Positions 18,808 to 30,597 of a stretch of DNA of 64,000 bases are shown here, in pieces (position 1 is the stretch's first letter; each line of letters starts with the position of its first letter). The notes beneath the pieces were generated by a model. That model saw only the letters and a list, made by a program, of their open reading frames with translations, did not search any database and was not told the origin of the DNA. Source of the stretch: Adiantum capillus-veneris. Its lineage: Eukaryota > Streptophyta > Polypodiopsida > Polypodiales > Pteridaceae. The translations under genes were made by a program, and so were the position numbers. The stretch covers positions 22,985,451-23,049,450 of the forward strand of contig CM043948.1 of NCBI GenBank assembly GCA_014529385.2, read 5' to 3'.

Positions 18808-21009
18808 TGTTACCCGCCACAAGACTGCTCACTGTCACAGTGAGGAAGATTGAAAAACTGTGAAAGAAAACTACTAGCTATTGCATATGTGCAATGGTGA
18901 GCTCTTGAATCTGTCATCCAAGAGATCGAGTGGTGGCCATTGTTGCACCTGAAGTATCAGTCTTTGGAGGTGGAGCTACCAAATCAATGGTGGGGGTCCC
19001 TAAGAAGGAACCAACCACTTGGTGTGTTGGGCGGATGGTAGCACCTGTCCTGTAGTGTATTGAAGACGTCGAGTAACATGGCCATGGCGATGTGTTCTAG
19101 CAATTCTGTTGCAGGAAGTCACATTTTGCATCAGAAGCCATGGTGACGATTGAAACTTCTAAGGAGGATACTGTTGTTGATTGTAGTATTGAACTGGAGT
19201 CTGTGAGTGAAGTCCGATATATTGCTGAGAAGGACCCGTTGTGGCATGCTGCATTGGTGTACCTGCTCCACTCTATGCTCCAGTCTATCCATATCCGATC
19301 ATCGTAGGCTGGGTTGTCCTATTTTCATGTAAGAGAAATTCTCTAAATCCTTGTACTGGATTTTGAAGGTCACTAATCACTTGAGACTTTACCTTTAGGG
19401 CTTGTTGGAATGCGAAAATAGTGGCATCTCTATCGACGATGGCGCCCTCAGCAACTCGCAGAGATCCCTCCATAACTGCGTAAGTAGTTGCGTGACGTTG
19501 GTATGTAGCTACTAACCGCTCTGCTCCAAGCTCAATGGTGACAATGGCTTGCATCCTGCAATATATCCTCAGATAGTCGAAAAAGTGATGTAGAGTGACA
19601 CCGTGGAAGGTCCTGTAAACAGTGTCAGGGTGAAGAGAGATGGCAAGTGGCATAGTTGGTGGCACTGCGCATGGTGGACTGCGAATATGCCTCCGTCAGA
19701 GTAGAGATGGTGGGAGTGGTTGCAACAGGACTAGGCATAGGAGAAGAAGCAACTCCCACTGCGACTTGGGAGCTAGTCACTGTGGTAGGAGTAAAAATAG
19801 CAGCAATAGAGAGAGGAATACACACTGTAGAAGCCACAACTGTGACATGCATAGTGTGATCTGCAACGCTTGAACTTATCATTGAACCAATAGCAGAAGT
19901 ATGCAAGGAACGTCGAACAGGTTGCTTCACTCGAAGCTGCTGGCTTTCCGAAACTAGCAGTGATACTAAAGATTCTACTGTGTCCTTCACTACCTTTGTC
20001 CTCTTTTTCTTTGGCTTCCCAGGGAGATCCATTGTCTGTTCAATGTCTTTCCCTTTTGCTTTAGAGATATTACGTCGCATATCCGCATCCACATCCATAG
20101 GGCTAACATGTATGTTAATGACCCAGCAACATGGGAGCTACAAAGCATTGAAAGCTAGATTACACAAATTGCACCTTAGCTCTGAATGTTTTTGCCCGCG
20201 ACTTTAAAGAGGTAAATAGAATTTGATGAAAGCCACACGGGATGGTGTGGATGAGGCAATATAGGCCTTCGTAGTGCGAGATTATAGTAGGTACGTCACA
20301 TCTGCCCTTGCTTACTTTAGCATCTCTGACCAGAAGTAGTACTTGAAAATGACCGAGAGCTTTTTATTCTTTGCATAGTCAGCATGACTCATACTAAGTA
20401 GCTCTTTGTATGCCTCGATGGTCGCATCTTTCGAAAGGTGTCAATAGGTCCTCGTAGCCGGTTTTACTGTAGGAGGTTGTCATCGCCAAAGTGTGACCAA
20501 TGCGTGTAGCAGTCAGTGGGTGCCCTTTGACTTTGGGAAAAAACTTGAGAACCTCATGCACCATATCCATGGGAATATCAGAAGGCATATCGGCCTCTCC
20601 TAATGTTGACAAACTTAGCATATGTAGTTGATCTTTTGATAAGACACAGATAAGGTTGCTACAAATGGAAGTTCAAAGTGAATTTGCTTTGAGTTTTGGA
20701 AGAAGGAGGCTGAGGAATTTGATGGCTCAATACCTCCGTGATGGCTTTCCTTTTCTTTTGGTTTTTCGCAGCATCTTCGTGTTCATCATCTTCCTCTTCC
20801 TCTTGGCTAGAAGACTCTGAATCTCAGTCAGAAGCAGAGCCCTAGTCAGACGCTTTGTAATCCTCATCATTGTGATCAGTGGAAGATAGATCAGTGAGAC
20901 CATGGTTGGAAGTTTCTATATTTTCTTCTTCTTTAGAAGTTCGAGGTGTCTCAGTAGTTTTCTGTCGAGACAATGCTTTCTTCCGAGCCCTCTTGCTTGT
21001 ACCAGCCAT
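18808..21009 (-). pseudogene. Unit A internal ORF, unassigned gag-like protein
   Basis: The minus strand holds a broken ORF starting MAGTSKRARKKALS at 21009, followed by an acidic, Ser-rich region with NHGLTDLS. A central block is conserved with unit B: LKFFPKVKGHPLTATRIGH, then VPTII-HYEGLYCLIHTIPCGFHQILFTSL. Next come a Thr/Val/Ser-rich linker (19700-19900) and a helical block ELGAERLVATYQRH, MEGSLRVAEGAIVDRDATIFAFQQAL and DLQNPVQGFREFLL. No protease, RT or integrase is present. I do not recognise the family; position and make-up suggest a gag or a structural protein of a non-autonomous LTR element. Confidence 0.55.
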
Positions 21010-21289
21010 CTTGAATTTTGTTTTCTTTACTGTTCTTTTTGTATTGAATAAAGTCTGATTGACTGACCGATTGAAGAGTCGAACATCTGTCGAAAAGACT
21101 GAGATGAAAAGCGTTGAATAAAATCTCCTGTAGTTGAAGGCCTCTGATAGACTGAGGAAGACTAAGATAAAAAGCTTTGAAGGCCTCTCGATAGATTGAT
21201 TGAGGGAGGGGCGATTGTATTTGAATAGAGGCGATAAACCTTGGAGGGGCGAAGGGGGTTTCTTTAGGCTCGGAGCGATAGCAGGGAGG

Positions 21290-21636
21290 GATTAGGGAAG
21301 GTAGGGACGAGGGTTATTAGAGAGGGGTGATAGGGAAAATTTGGGAAGGGTTTGGGTAGTTGGGTAGAAGCGAGGGAAATAATTGGGTGAGAGGGTTAAT
21401 GTTGTGGGTGGGTAGGGGCAAGGGCAAGAGAGGGAGTGGGTAGGGGCGAGTGTGTGTGAGGGGTTGGGTATGGGCGAGGCCAAGAGAGGGGGTGGGTAGG
21501 GGCGAAGGGAGTAGAAGGGCAAGAAAGGGGGTGGGTAGGGGCGAGGGGGAGTAGGGGGTGGGCAGGGGGGAGACAGTGTGTGAGGGGGTGGGTAGGGGCG
21601 AGAGTGTGTGAGGGGGTGGGTAGGGGCGAGGGCAAG
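21290..21636. repeat. G-rich minisatellite (GGGGTGGGTAGGGGCGAG-type)
   Basis: At least ten imperfect copies of an ~18-20 bp unit (GGGTGGGTAGGGGCGAGGG with GTGTGTGA spacers) run up to two bases before the LTR at 21639. On the element strand it directly follows the 5' LTR, where a primer-binding site would be expected, and I see no tRNA-complementary site there. The GGG runs are compatible with G-quadruplex formation. Confidence 0.85.
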
Positions 21637-21638
21637 AG

Positions 21639-22186
21639 TGTAGCGTGGATAATGTATCGTGCTCTCTACAATGGGTGGCCCTTAGTGCAATGTGCGTGAC
21701 AATCTCACTCAAACAGACTGAACAGAAAGGAAACAATAGACATCAACAGAGCTCACAAAGACACAACAGCAGACCAAAACATATGACTCGACTATCTCAA
21801 GGACTGATACAGACTCTGGCGTGGCAGCACACTCAACTCCAGCCCAGGACTCACAGGTACAATGGGGTGTCGAGGCTCAGATGTGTCGGGATGGTGAAGA
21901 CGTGCTCTGTGTATAGACCCCTCTAGACGACTACGTACAAGATACATGACCAAACTGCTACTTCTCATATATACAATCATAAAGAGCCACTAACGGCTCA
22001 TAAATGACAACATCTAAGTCTCTCCATAGAGTGGTGGTGATGACCTGGCCACAATGTCGACTAGACCACCGTGTCCCTGCCCAGCGTGACCGTCCAGTGT
22101 GGACCGGCCAGAGATCCAAGACGAACTGTAAAAGTCCCAACTGTACTAACTGTCCTGTGAAAGTGACATTGTAGCTTGCTACTACA
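21639..22186 (-). mobile_element. LTR shared by two tandem units (548 bp)
   Basis: It starts TGTAGCGTGG and ends GCTACTACA. It is homologous to 18241-18807. On the element (minus) strand it is the 5' LTR of unit A and the 3' LTR of unit B at once. This arrangement usually comes from recombination between LTRs of tandem or nested copies. Confidence 0.75.
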
Positions 22187-24459
22187 GGTTACCCGCCACA
22201 AGACTGCTCACCATCTCGGTGAGAGGAAGATTGAACAACTGTGAAAGAAAACCATTAGGTACTGCATATTCACAATGGTGTTTTCCTGAATCTGTCATCC
22301 AAGAGATAGAGTGGTGGCCACTGCTGCACCCGAAGTATCAGTCTCTGGAGGTGGAGCCATCAGATCGATGGGAAAACTCTGTACTCTATGAGGGCTATCC
22401 ACAAACCGACTCTCAGTGAAAGGAGCAGCCATATGCTGCTCGACGAACGGGAGTACCTGACCTGAAGTGTACTGAGGCCTCGACTTGAACACCCTTGTTT
22501 ATGTGCGCCTGCATAGCCATCACAAGCAACCGTCTGGGAGGAATGACATGGGTGGTACGGAGCCAAAAGTGCCAGGCTGCTGAAATCCCTGAGGGTTGTA
22601 GTCAAACTGCTGCTGTGAAGCTGTACCTCTCCCAAATTGTCGATGATTGTACTCAGCATAGCCCATAGTCGGCTGTACTGATCTAGCTGGACAAACCCAC
22701 CCGTAACCCATGGTAGGCTAAGGCTGCTGCTGAAACTGCATGTCCCCTTGGACTAGCATGTCTCGAAATCCTTGCATTTGAGCTTTGAGGTCATCAATAA
22801 TCTGTCTTTAAGTGCAAAGCTTGACTCAAGGCAAAAATTGTAGCATCTCTATCCGCTATGGCACTCTCTGCAACTCACAAGCAGCCTTCCATGGCCGCAT
22901 TTGTGGCCGAGTGCTTTTGGTGGGTGGCTGCTAATTTCTTTGCACCAAGTTCAATCATTTCTATGGCATTTCTTGACTCCTGTAGGTTTGCATCAGAGAT
23001 TTTGAACAACGAAGAAGAGTCACCTCCACTAGAGGAAGCAATAGTAGCACTTGGAGGCGTAGTAGTAGCAGGGTTACCCGGAGGCACTACAGTGGTCGAG
23101 GTGATAGGTGTGATCGGGGTGACGATGGTAGCGGGTTCAGTGGGTGAGCTAGAGATGGGAGAGAATGACGAGGGTACCACAGGTGTTGTAATATTGGCAA
23201 TAGTATAAATGGTAGCAGTGGGAAGAGATACCTGTGGAAGAGAGGCCACCTTAGTAGCAGGAGTGGGCGTACTAAGAACATTGGAGCTCACAACGGCCTC
23301 TGGCACTATAAAGACGGTAACAGGGTGAGAAGAAGAACGTCTTGGAGGAACTGTCATCCTAGTCTGACTCTCTGAAAATGGCAAAGGTCGTGGTGTCTTT
23401 GTCGTATCTTTGACCACTTTGACTCTTTTCTTATGTTTCTTCTTCTAATCATCTGTGTGGAGAGATTTCCTTTTTACTTGCAGTGGTACTGTTGTATCCT
23501 TATCCACTTACAAAGGGTTGATACGGATGTTGATCACCCAGGCCAATAGTGGCGTTGCAAAACATTGGAAGCTGGATTGAGATAACTGTACTTGTGCTCT
23601 AAACCTTTTCGCCCTTGTCTGCAATGATGTAAAGAGGATCTGATGAAACCCACAAGGAATGTTCTTGATTAAGCAGTAAAGACCATCACATAGTAGGAAC
23701 GTGGTCGGCACTTCTACTTTTCCCTTTGCTCCTTGCGCATCTCGCACCAAAAAGTAATATCTGAAAGCTGCTAAGAGAGCTTTATGATGCTGCAGCTCAC
23801 GACGATCAGGTTCGAACAATGCCTTGCATGCCTTTATGGTTTCAGCTTTGGAGAGCTTTGAGTAAGACCGGGTATTAGGCTGCAGGGCGGGAAAGTTGGT
23901 CATCCCCATTGCATTTCCTAGACGTGCAGCTGTCAAAGTGTGACCTCTAACTTTTGGAAAATTTTTCAACATCTGATGAACCGCCGACAGGTATGTCATT
24001 TGGGAGGATAGCTTCAGCTAGTGATTTGATACCCAAGTTATCCAATTGGGCCTGTGAGAGAATATCTCTCAGGGATGGTTTAGGCTGCTGCATGTGAAAA
24101 TTTAGTGAAAACTTTGTTTTTTCAGGCCTAGCAACCTCATGACTGATTACATGACTCATGATTTTTTGGTTTCCTTTTGGATCTTTCTCCTGATCACTTG
24201 AGCTGCCGTTGGAAGTGCTATCACTATCCACGTCCGAGTTGGACTCTGCCTCTGACGCCGAGACCTTGTAACTTTCATTGGATGGAGCACTAAAAGACAT
24301 GTCAGTGACCCCATGGTTGGTATGTTCGGATTCTTTGTCAGTTGCATGAATTTCCTCTCTGTTTGGTTGAGCCTTTTTCGTATGCAACAATTTTTTACCA
24401 CCTGCCATAGCAATTTTTTGCCGATTGTACACTGTAGCAGTGTCTTTTATACAACCCAA
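22187..24459 (-). pseudogene. Unit B internal ORF, unassigned gag-like protein
   Basis: A longer, better preserved relative of the unit A ORF. It likely starts MAGGKKLLHTKKAQ at 24408. The N-terminus is acidic and Ser-rich (SASEAESNSDVDSDSTSNG). The core reads LKNFPKVRGHTLTAARLGNAMG, CKALFEPDRRELQHHKALLAAFRYYFLVRDAQGAKGKVE in two pieces, GLYCLIKNIPCGFHQILF and TPLLAWVINIRINPL. A Pro/Ser/Thr/Val-rich linker, a helix (IELGAKKLAATHQKH) and a Gln/Tyr/Gly-rich tail (QQQFDYNPQGFQQPGTFG) follow. Frameshifts lie near 23990 and 23500. I see no zinc knuckle, protease or RT. Confidence 0.55.
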
Positions 24460-24469
24460 TAGCTTATAT

Positions 24470-25190
24470 CAAACTGACTGCAGCAAAGTGGATTTGTGGG
24501 ATTCCAAAGATCATACATGGACAATATCCCCAGTGAATACATACATTAGTACATACATCCTTGTGTCTCTCACACAATTGCAATTCAATTCCAAAAATTG
24601 CAGCTATGTTAAAGCCTCTTTCTATCTGTTCTGTTCTACTGAGAAAGAAAACGGTGGATTAACGCCTGTCTCAATTGGTTGATTAACGCTTTTCTCAATT
24701 GGGTGCAGACCGGCTGATGTAGCTTTAATAGGTGGAGGCCCAACTAGAATCAAGGATCTGCGCGATCGGAATGAATTTTGAAGAAAATAGAGAGGACAAT
24801 TTTTTAAACTTTGAGAATCAACAAAGGAATCGATAAAAGTGATACCAAAGGAAAACAAGTGAAAAAACAACGAATGCCAATCTCGAGAAACAAAGATCAA
24901 TATGTCACGTTAGTTAAAGCCCAAGATTGCATTAAGAACAAGACAACTTATTTGACCCAAACCAAGAAACAAAAAACGCTAAAGGAGAAAGAATCTACAT
25001 AAATAGAAACAAGAACAAAAAAAAAAGAAGGAATCCAAAATTGAGAGAGAAGAAAAATTACATGAGCTCAAACAGACACTCCAAGAAGTAAGGACAATAG
25101 AAGAAGATAAAAAAGGAAGTTATGTAATTAATGTTCCATCCCACTACAAGAGATAAGCACTTCAAAATAGAAAAATTGTGGTACACAAGC
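24470..25190 (+). other. AT-rich remnant, probably gypsy pol linker
   Basis: The plus strand is A-rich and Lys/Arg-coding (KGKQVKKQRMPISRNKDQ; KTTYLTQTKKQKTLKEKE) with many stops. It lies between the interrupted gypsy protease and the RT, so it may be a decayed part of that polyprotein. The 5' LTR expected for unit B is not recognisable here. Confidence 0.35.
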
Positions 25191-27030
25191 CCATGCAAGA
25201 GTTGATAGAACTACGAAAGTCTTATGATGGACCTAAAAATGCAAAGAAAATTGATTTAGCCCTCCCAAGGAAAGAAACAAAACTCACTTACCTAGCCATT
25301 GACTTGTCGTAGGAGGAAGAATATATTCTTATCAAAACTCTGATAGGATATGGGGATGTGTTTGGTTGGCCATATAAAGTCTAGTTCAGAAATCTACCAT
25401 CACACTATTCAGTGAGGGAAGTTGTAAAGCCTAAGATGTTGGAGTGTGTGACATATTTTGAACCTCCATATGGAGCCTATCCTTAGCCATTTATGCATGT
25501 TTTTGCATCCCTAATGATGCGCATACATAGGTACATAACCCATAGGTGTTTCTACAGTCTTTTTTATCAGATTAAGCCACTAATTAGATCTTACCCTCTT
25601 GATTGCAAGCACTTCCATGGGCCACTACTTGCATCAAGAAGGTTGAGTGCTAATTCAAAGTGATTATTTATTTTTTCCATTATCTAGGTCTTTTTTCTTC
25701 ACTATCTAGGTGTATTTTTACCTATTTAGCATTTTTCAATAAAAGCCCACATTGTTTTCATGACATGTGTGATGAAAGCCCTCAACTATAGCCTTTAAAT
25801 GAGCTCATAACCACCCAAAACTGAGCCATTATCCCTTCTAATTACACTCCAAGATTGGGTGTGTATGCCTTTGTGAACCCATGCTTATCGGTGAATAAAG
25901 TTTTTGGGAGTTCTCCACGTGGTGAGCTCTACTTCGCAATTATCTCAATATGGTTGTCTATTTGTTGGGAGTCTTGTGTTTCAACGTTGTCAACTATTTT
26001 TGTGTGAAGCAAAGCGGACGGACGCAAAATCTCTAGTGAATTTGAGTCTATAAGAGCCATTGGGTCCGACTGGTTGCTCCCACTCCGGTTCCTGTATCGA
26101 CTCCCACCCTGACTTGCCAAGACTTGGGATAGGAACAAATTACCTACTATGTCATTTTCATCCATTTATGGCTCCACCATAGCTTCACACAAGGGACATA
26201 GACCATATGTGTACAATGAAACCTTTACTAAAAATATTGAAGAGATAGATAAAGATGCAAAGTTCATCTATGAAATGGAACATATTGATTGCCTTTCTCC
26301 AACTGTGATATTACCCAAGAAAAATGGAAAATTAAGGGTGTATTAATCTTAAAAAGTTGAATGTCACCACCATAAGAGGCAACTTTCCCTTGCCTATGTT
26401 GAACCTATATTTGAACAGTATTGGAAAGGGTAGCCAAAAAAGAGATAATTTTTTGGATGGATTTTTGGGTTACAACACAAAACTACCCTTGCCACAAAAT
26501 GGTTCATGCCATTTGGATTAGCAAATATCCCAGCCACTTTCCAAAGAATAGAGAGTCACACCTTTGAGGAATATTCATAGATATTCTTAGAAGTGAATAT
26601 GGATTATCCGTGCATTCATTCTTCCTAGCGAGAGGATCACTTTGAGCACCTCAAGAAAATCTTCAAAAAATGCCACTTATATAGGCTTTGTTTAAAGTTT
26701 TAAAAGCATGTTTTTATGACACAAGGAAAATTCCTTGGACATATTATTGAAAAAAACATAATTTCTATAGATCTTGAAATGGTTAGGGCCATTACAGAAT
26801 TGGTGAGGCCAACCACTACATAAGAAGTTCAAGCATGCATGGGACAAATATGGACATTATTGGAGATTCAAATATATGTATGTTGTTGTAGTTAAACCTC
26901 TCTAGGGCTTGATCACAAATTTTGATTGGATGGATGAGAGTGAAATATTTTTTTAGAAGTTGAAAGATGCTTTAATTATTAAATCTATGTTGAAAGCACC
27001 AAACTGGACCAAAATATTTGGCAAACCAAT
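25190..27030 (+). pseudogene. Gypsy reverse transcriptase, decayed
   Basis: The plus strand reads KIDLALPRKETKLTYLAIDLS, then EEEYILIKTLIGYGDVFGWPYK, the conserved lead-in to gypsy RT. After an insertion (25438-26198) it reads FTKNIEEIDKDAKFIYEME, SPTVILPKKNGKLRVY and NLKKLNVTT. Broken frames follow with HFEHLKKIFKKCHLYRLC, GKFLGHIIEKNIIS and KLKDALIIKSMLKAPNW, which leads to RNase H. Stops are abundant. Together with 17948-18240 it forms one pol split by the tandem LTR units. Confidence 0.75.
25438..26198 (+). mobile_element. Putative solo LTR inside gypsy RT
   Basis: The gypsy frame is interrupted after VVKPKM at about 25440 and resumes with HRPYVYNETF at about 26200. The inserted segment starts TGTTGGAGTGTGTGACATA and may end AAGGGACA. 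It contains GGTGAATAAAG, a possible polyadenylation signal, near 25892. Flanking bases (TAAGA and TAGAC) are only partly alike, so the boundaries are tentative. Confidence 0.45.
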
Positions 27031-27039
27031 CGAGGATGG

Positions 27040-27606
27040 ATTAGGCTCGCATGAAGGCTCAATGTCTAGCTCTAAGGCTAGATCTTTCGTTTTTTCATCC
27101 ATTGCATCATTGTTGCACTCTTCTTTTTTAGAGTAGTCGTCATGTGCTAATGCTACTAGGAGATTGGAATGCATAGAAGTCCTGTTGTTCTCTTGAGTTA
27201 CACCATCTAAGATTCCATCTGAGTTGGTGGTGTAAAATATCCGGCATCCTCGAGGATTGATAGGCACAACTTGCCTCCATGGACTGAGAAAATATGGAGA
27301 ACTGTAGAAGAAGGCCTGCTCACAATGTGTCGGCAAAATATATGGTTCTTGTGTTGTCCGTAATATTTTTAAAGAGTCAGCTACCCAAAAACTAGATGGC
27401 TCTTGTCTCATTGTAGCTCTAGCCCCTTTATAGTCAGCACGGAACCAATCAATCTCCAGTACAATCTGTTTTGACATAAGAGATTCAAAATGCCTCAGAA
27501 GAAACTTCAAAGTTAATAGCATATATATTTGTGTATATCTATAAAATCTTATTACTCGCTTGCAAACATAGAAGTTGAGTTCATAAATATCAACTACGGT
27601 TCCCAC
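27040..27606 (-). pseudogene. CACTA transposase C-terminal (DUF4216-like)
   Basis: The ORF from 27606 reads GTVVDIYELNFY, then IVLEIDWFRADYKGARAT, then EPYILPTHCEQAFFYSS and SPWRQVVPINPRGCRIFY. The pattern of (Y)G-I-x-E-I-x-E-L, C/D-W-F, PFVLA-QA-QVFY and W-VV is that of the DUF4216 region of plant CACTA TnpD proteins. An acidic tail (DEKTKDLALELDIEP) follows. A stop and loss of homology occur near 27040. Confidence 0.7.
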
Positions 27607-28012
27607 ATAGCCAAGGTTCCCATCGATAGGGTTTGTATCTCTTGCACTTGTACGTGATTGCTTCCTAAAAGATGAAACAATGCAAGAATCTTGAGTAACG
27701 TGTCATTGATCAATTTTGTTGACTCGAAGGTATTGTCTATAGGCCCACATGTTGATATACATGGATACTTTAAAGTACAAAGCCGAGTACATAATCTCCA
27801 AGTAAGAATATTAGAAATTCAAACAACTTTGTAATATACATTCATAGAGAAATTCAAACAACTTCGTAAATATACATTCATAGAAGAATTATTACTTCTC
27901 TATCACAACCAAATCCAATCTCTCTTTGCTCATTAGTGATGTCTTATTTCTCTAGAATTCCATCTTTGATACATTTAGATAACCAAGAAAGAATGGATGG
28001 AGGTTCAGTCTA

Positions 28013-28436
28013 CCACTGTAACAGACTTGGACACTCCAAGTCAAGAATCAACCGCGACAGCACCAAATAACCACTTCAAAACAATTCACAGATCACAATA
28101 GATTTGCACTGGCCCGGCGGAGTTCCGTGCCTAGAGATATTGGCCCCAAAGACTGGCGCCCCTTTCGGTATTTCTTTTTGTATTAATCAATCATCAAAGT
28201 ACAAGAGAGCGGTTAGGGTTTCACTCTCAGACTCTGCGTCTAGATGCTCTGAGAAGTGAAGCCCTCACCACTAATTTAAAGGTACAAGGGATGCCCAAAA
28301 GCAGAGCCCCAAAAGCTTTTAAAATAAAAAGCATCAGTTCTCTCTCTCTCTCTCTTAGAGAGTCTTTTTTTGTTTTTTGAAAATGATGAGCGACGCGAAT
28401 TTTCTTTTTTTTATTAAAGAAAAGAGAAAATCACTT
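28013..28436. mobile_element. Inserted repeat, also at 50675-51030
   Basis: About 420 bp between the CACTA duplications are not CACTA-like. They read TACCACTGTAACAGACTTGGACACTCCAAGTC and later GGCCCCAAAGACTGGCGCC, TCGGTATTTCTT. The block at 50692-51020 has the same order (TACCACTATGATAAACTTGAACACTCCAAG; CGCCCCAAAGATTGGTGCC; TTGGTACATATTTAG). Both are non-coding. It may be an LTR or a short non-autonomous element. Confidence 0.6.
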
Positions 28437-28648
28437 GGTATATTTGCTAGCTCTTCGCCTTCTTTGTGGGTTACAAGCTTCGTGGTACTCTTCGGTGAGT
28501 TGTAAACAACAAATGTGGATATGTTCAAGTGTTTTGTCACTGTGAGCTTGCGAGGAATGCCCTTGCCACATAACACCTCATCTGATATTGAATCATGTGT
28601 CTTCAAGTTCAAAAGACTCGTGTCATCCACAGTGAATGTATCCTTCAA
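28355..28648 (-). pseudogene. CACTA transposase fragment
   Basis: The ORF reads TFTVDDTSLLNLKTHDSISDEVLCGKGIPRKL, in two overlapping copies (28648 and about 29135), then FVVYNSPKSTTKLVTHKEGEELANIPSDF. I place it in the CACTA gene from its position and orientation; I do not recognise a named domain. Confidence 0.45.
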
Positions 28649-29149
28649 TGAGGCACCATATCCCGTGGGTGTATGGATGGATTGTATAGGCCCACATGAT
28701 GCTATCCATGGATACTTTAAAGTACACAGCCGAGTACATAAACTCCAAGTAAGAATATTAGAAATTCAAACAACTTTGTAATATACATTCATAGAAGAAT
28801 TATTACTTCTCTATCACAACCAAATTAAATATCTCTCTGCTCATCAGTGATGTCTTCTTTCTCTAGAATTCCATCTCTGATAAATTTAGATAACCAAGAA
28901 AGAATGGATGGAGGTTCAATCTTGGTAGATTTGCTAGGTCTTCACCTTCTTTGTGTGTGGGTTACAAGCTTCCTGGTACTCTTCGGTGAGTTGTAAATAA
29001 AAAATGTGGATATGTTCAAGGGTTTTGTCATTGTGAGCTTGCGAGGAATTTCCTTTCCATATAACACCTCATCTGACATTGAATCATGTGTCTTCAAGTT
29101 CAAAAGACTCATGTCATCCACAGTGAATATTCTTCAATGAGGCACCATA

Positions 29150-30240
29150 TCCCATGGGTGTACGGATAGATTGTATTCTTTGATTAATCGTGTCAATCTC
29201 TTTGGAGGTAAGCGCCCATGGTGCAGGCGTATATTCTTTCCCATGGTATAGGTGTATATTCTTTTCGATCCGTCTCTTCATCAACATGGGGCCACAAGCT
29301 GTGTTTGTAATTTTGATCTTTTAAGTGGTTTTAAGTTGCTTTGTGTCTTTCGAACCAATTAGATGTTTCCACAAAGAGTGGCCTACATTTTTGAATACAT
29401 GCATAGGATCAAGAAGATGAGTGATCTTCAAATTCTTCCAATACTTCAAAGAAACCCATACAAACATAGAGGGAATTAGGCAAGACCGTCTTCAAGATCC
29501 ATCATCATCTCCATCGCTTGTAAGCTCTAAATCTGGATCAATTATGGATCCTTCGGTCCATTTTGGGTACATATACGTGGGTATCATCCCTTTTGGACAT
29601 CAACCGCCCTCGACTTTTCCATTGAAATGTCTAGTTTGTGTTATTTGGCATAGTAAATGATCTTCATGTAAAAATCGTCTGTGTCGAAGGTATATATTTT
29701 TATTGAGATGCTTACTATACGTAGATGTCAACCAATCAATGCATGAGGGACAAGCTTTATAACCTTTGATTGAGCAACCTACATCCATAGTAAAATATTT
29801 AGTATGATGTTAAAAAATAGAATGAAATGAAAAGTATCTACATGAAGCATTACCAACATAGAATCCCTAGCTGAAAACGTCATGTATAGTCTATATTAAA
29901 ATTCCTCGAGCTCTGAATCTCCTTTCATTTTTTGGTTTTGACATATCAAGCACGTCTATGCTTCTCCACCACTCTTGGAGGTCGTCAATTAGAGGTGCTA
30001 AGTATACGTTAATGTTTTTAACTTAACGTTTTTTTTCTTTTTTAAAGCATATAAAGGGTGGTAGATTGTAAACTAGAACTACTAACCAAGTAGACCATTT
30101 ACTTGAGCGCATGGAGAATGGATCCATCCAAACCAACATCCATCTTAATGTGTCGTGGTTTTGTTTCAAACTAAGGCCATTTTGTATTGATATGTTTGAA
30201 AGCAGGACAATGAATGGGAATTCTCATAAACCTGTCCATA
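29150..30240 (-). pseudogene. CACTA transposase core (Transposase_21-like)
   Basis: Minus-strand reading gives KWSTWLVVLVYNLPP (about 30100), LAPLIDDLQEWWRSIDVLDM, RFRARGILI-TIHDVFS, then IKGYKACPSCIDWLTSTYSKHLNKNIYLRHRRFLHEDHL in blocks, and HLLDPMHVFKNVGHSLW. These correspond to the conserved S-WPVVL-YNLPP, PLI-EL-LW, F-LRA-L-WTI-DFP, G-KACP-C, RRFLP-DH and NLMH-MHVEKN motifs of CACTA TnpD proteins. Stops (for example in place of the W of WTI) show it is inactive. Confidence 0.75.
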
Positions 30241-30597
30241 CTTACAATGATCATGTTTGGGTATTGACATTGTATATATAAAATACATTGATGATCTATA
30301 TATTCAGTCTGCTTCAATCAGTTCTAGTCTACCTATAGTATAGTACTGTTAAATTTCTTTAGTGATATTCAGTTTGTTTCAATCGTTTTTGTTTATATTG
30401 TCAACTTTTTTCGTTCATTTTTAGTTTATTTTAATCATTTCTCTTTAATCGTATAGTGTTAAGGAAGAAAAGACCATACCGTGATCATTCATACTTTTAA
30501 TTTTGTGTTCGCATAAATTCACCAATTGTCTTTTTGTTGTAGTGTATGTAGAACGCTCCCAAGTGTGTATTTTTTACTTCAAATCTTGTTGTTGTTG

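Larger units (their letters stand above)
27742..28919. repeat. Segmental duplications inside the CACTA element
   Basis: 27742-28012 is repeated at 28688-28919 (CATGGATACTTTAAAGTACA through GAAAGAATGGATGGAGGTTC). In addition 28438-28680 is repeated at 28924-29170 (TTTGCTAG-TCTTC-CCTTCTTTGTG through CATGGGTGTA). The interior is thus a mosaic of two direct duplications. Confidence 0.8.
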
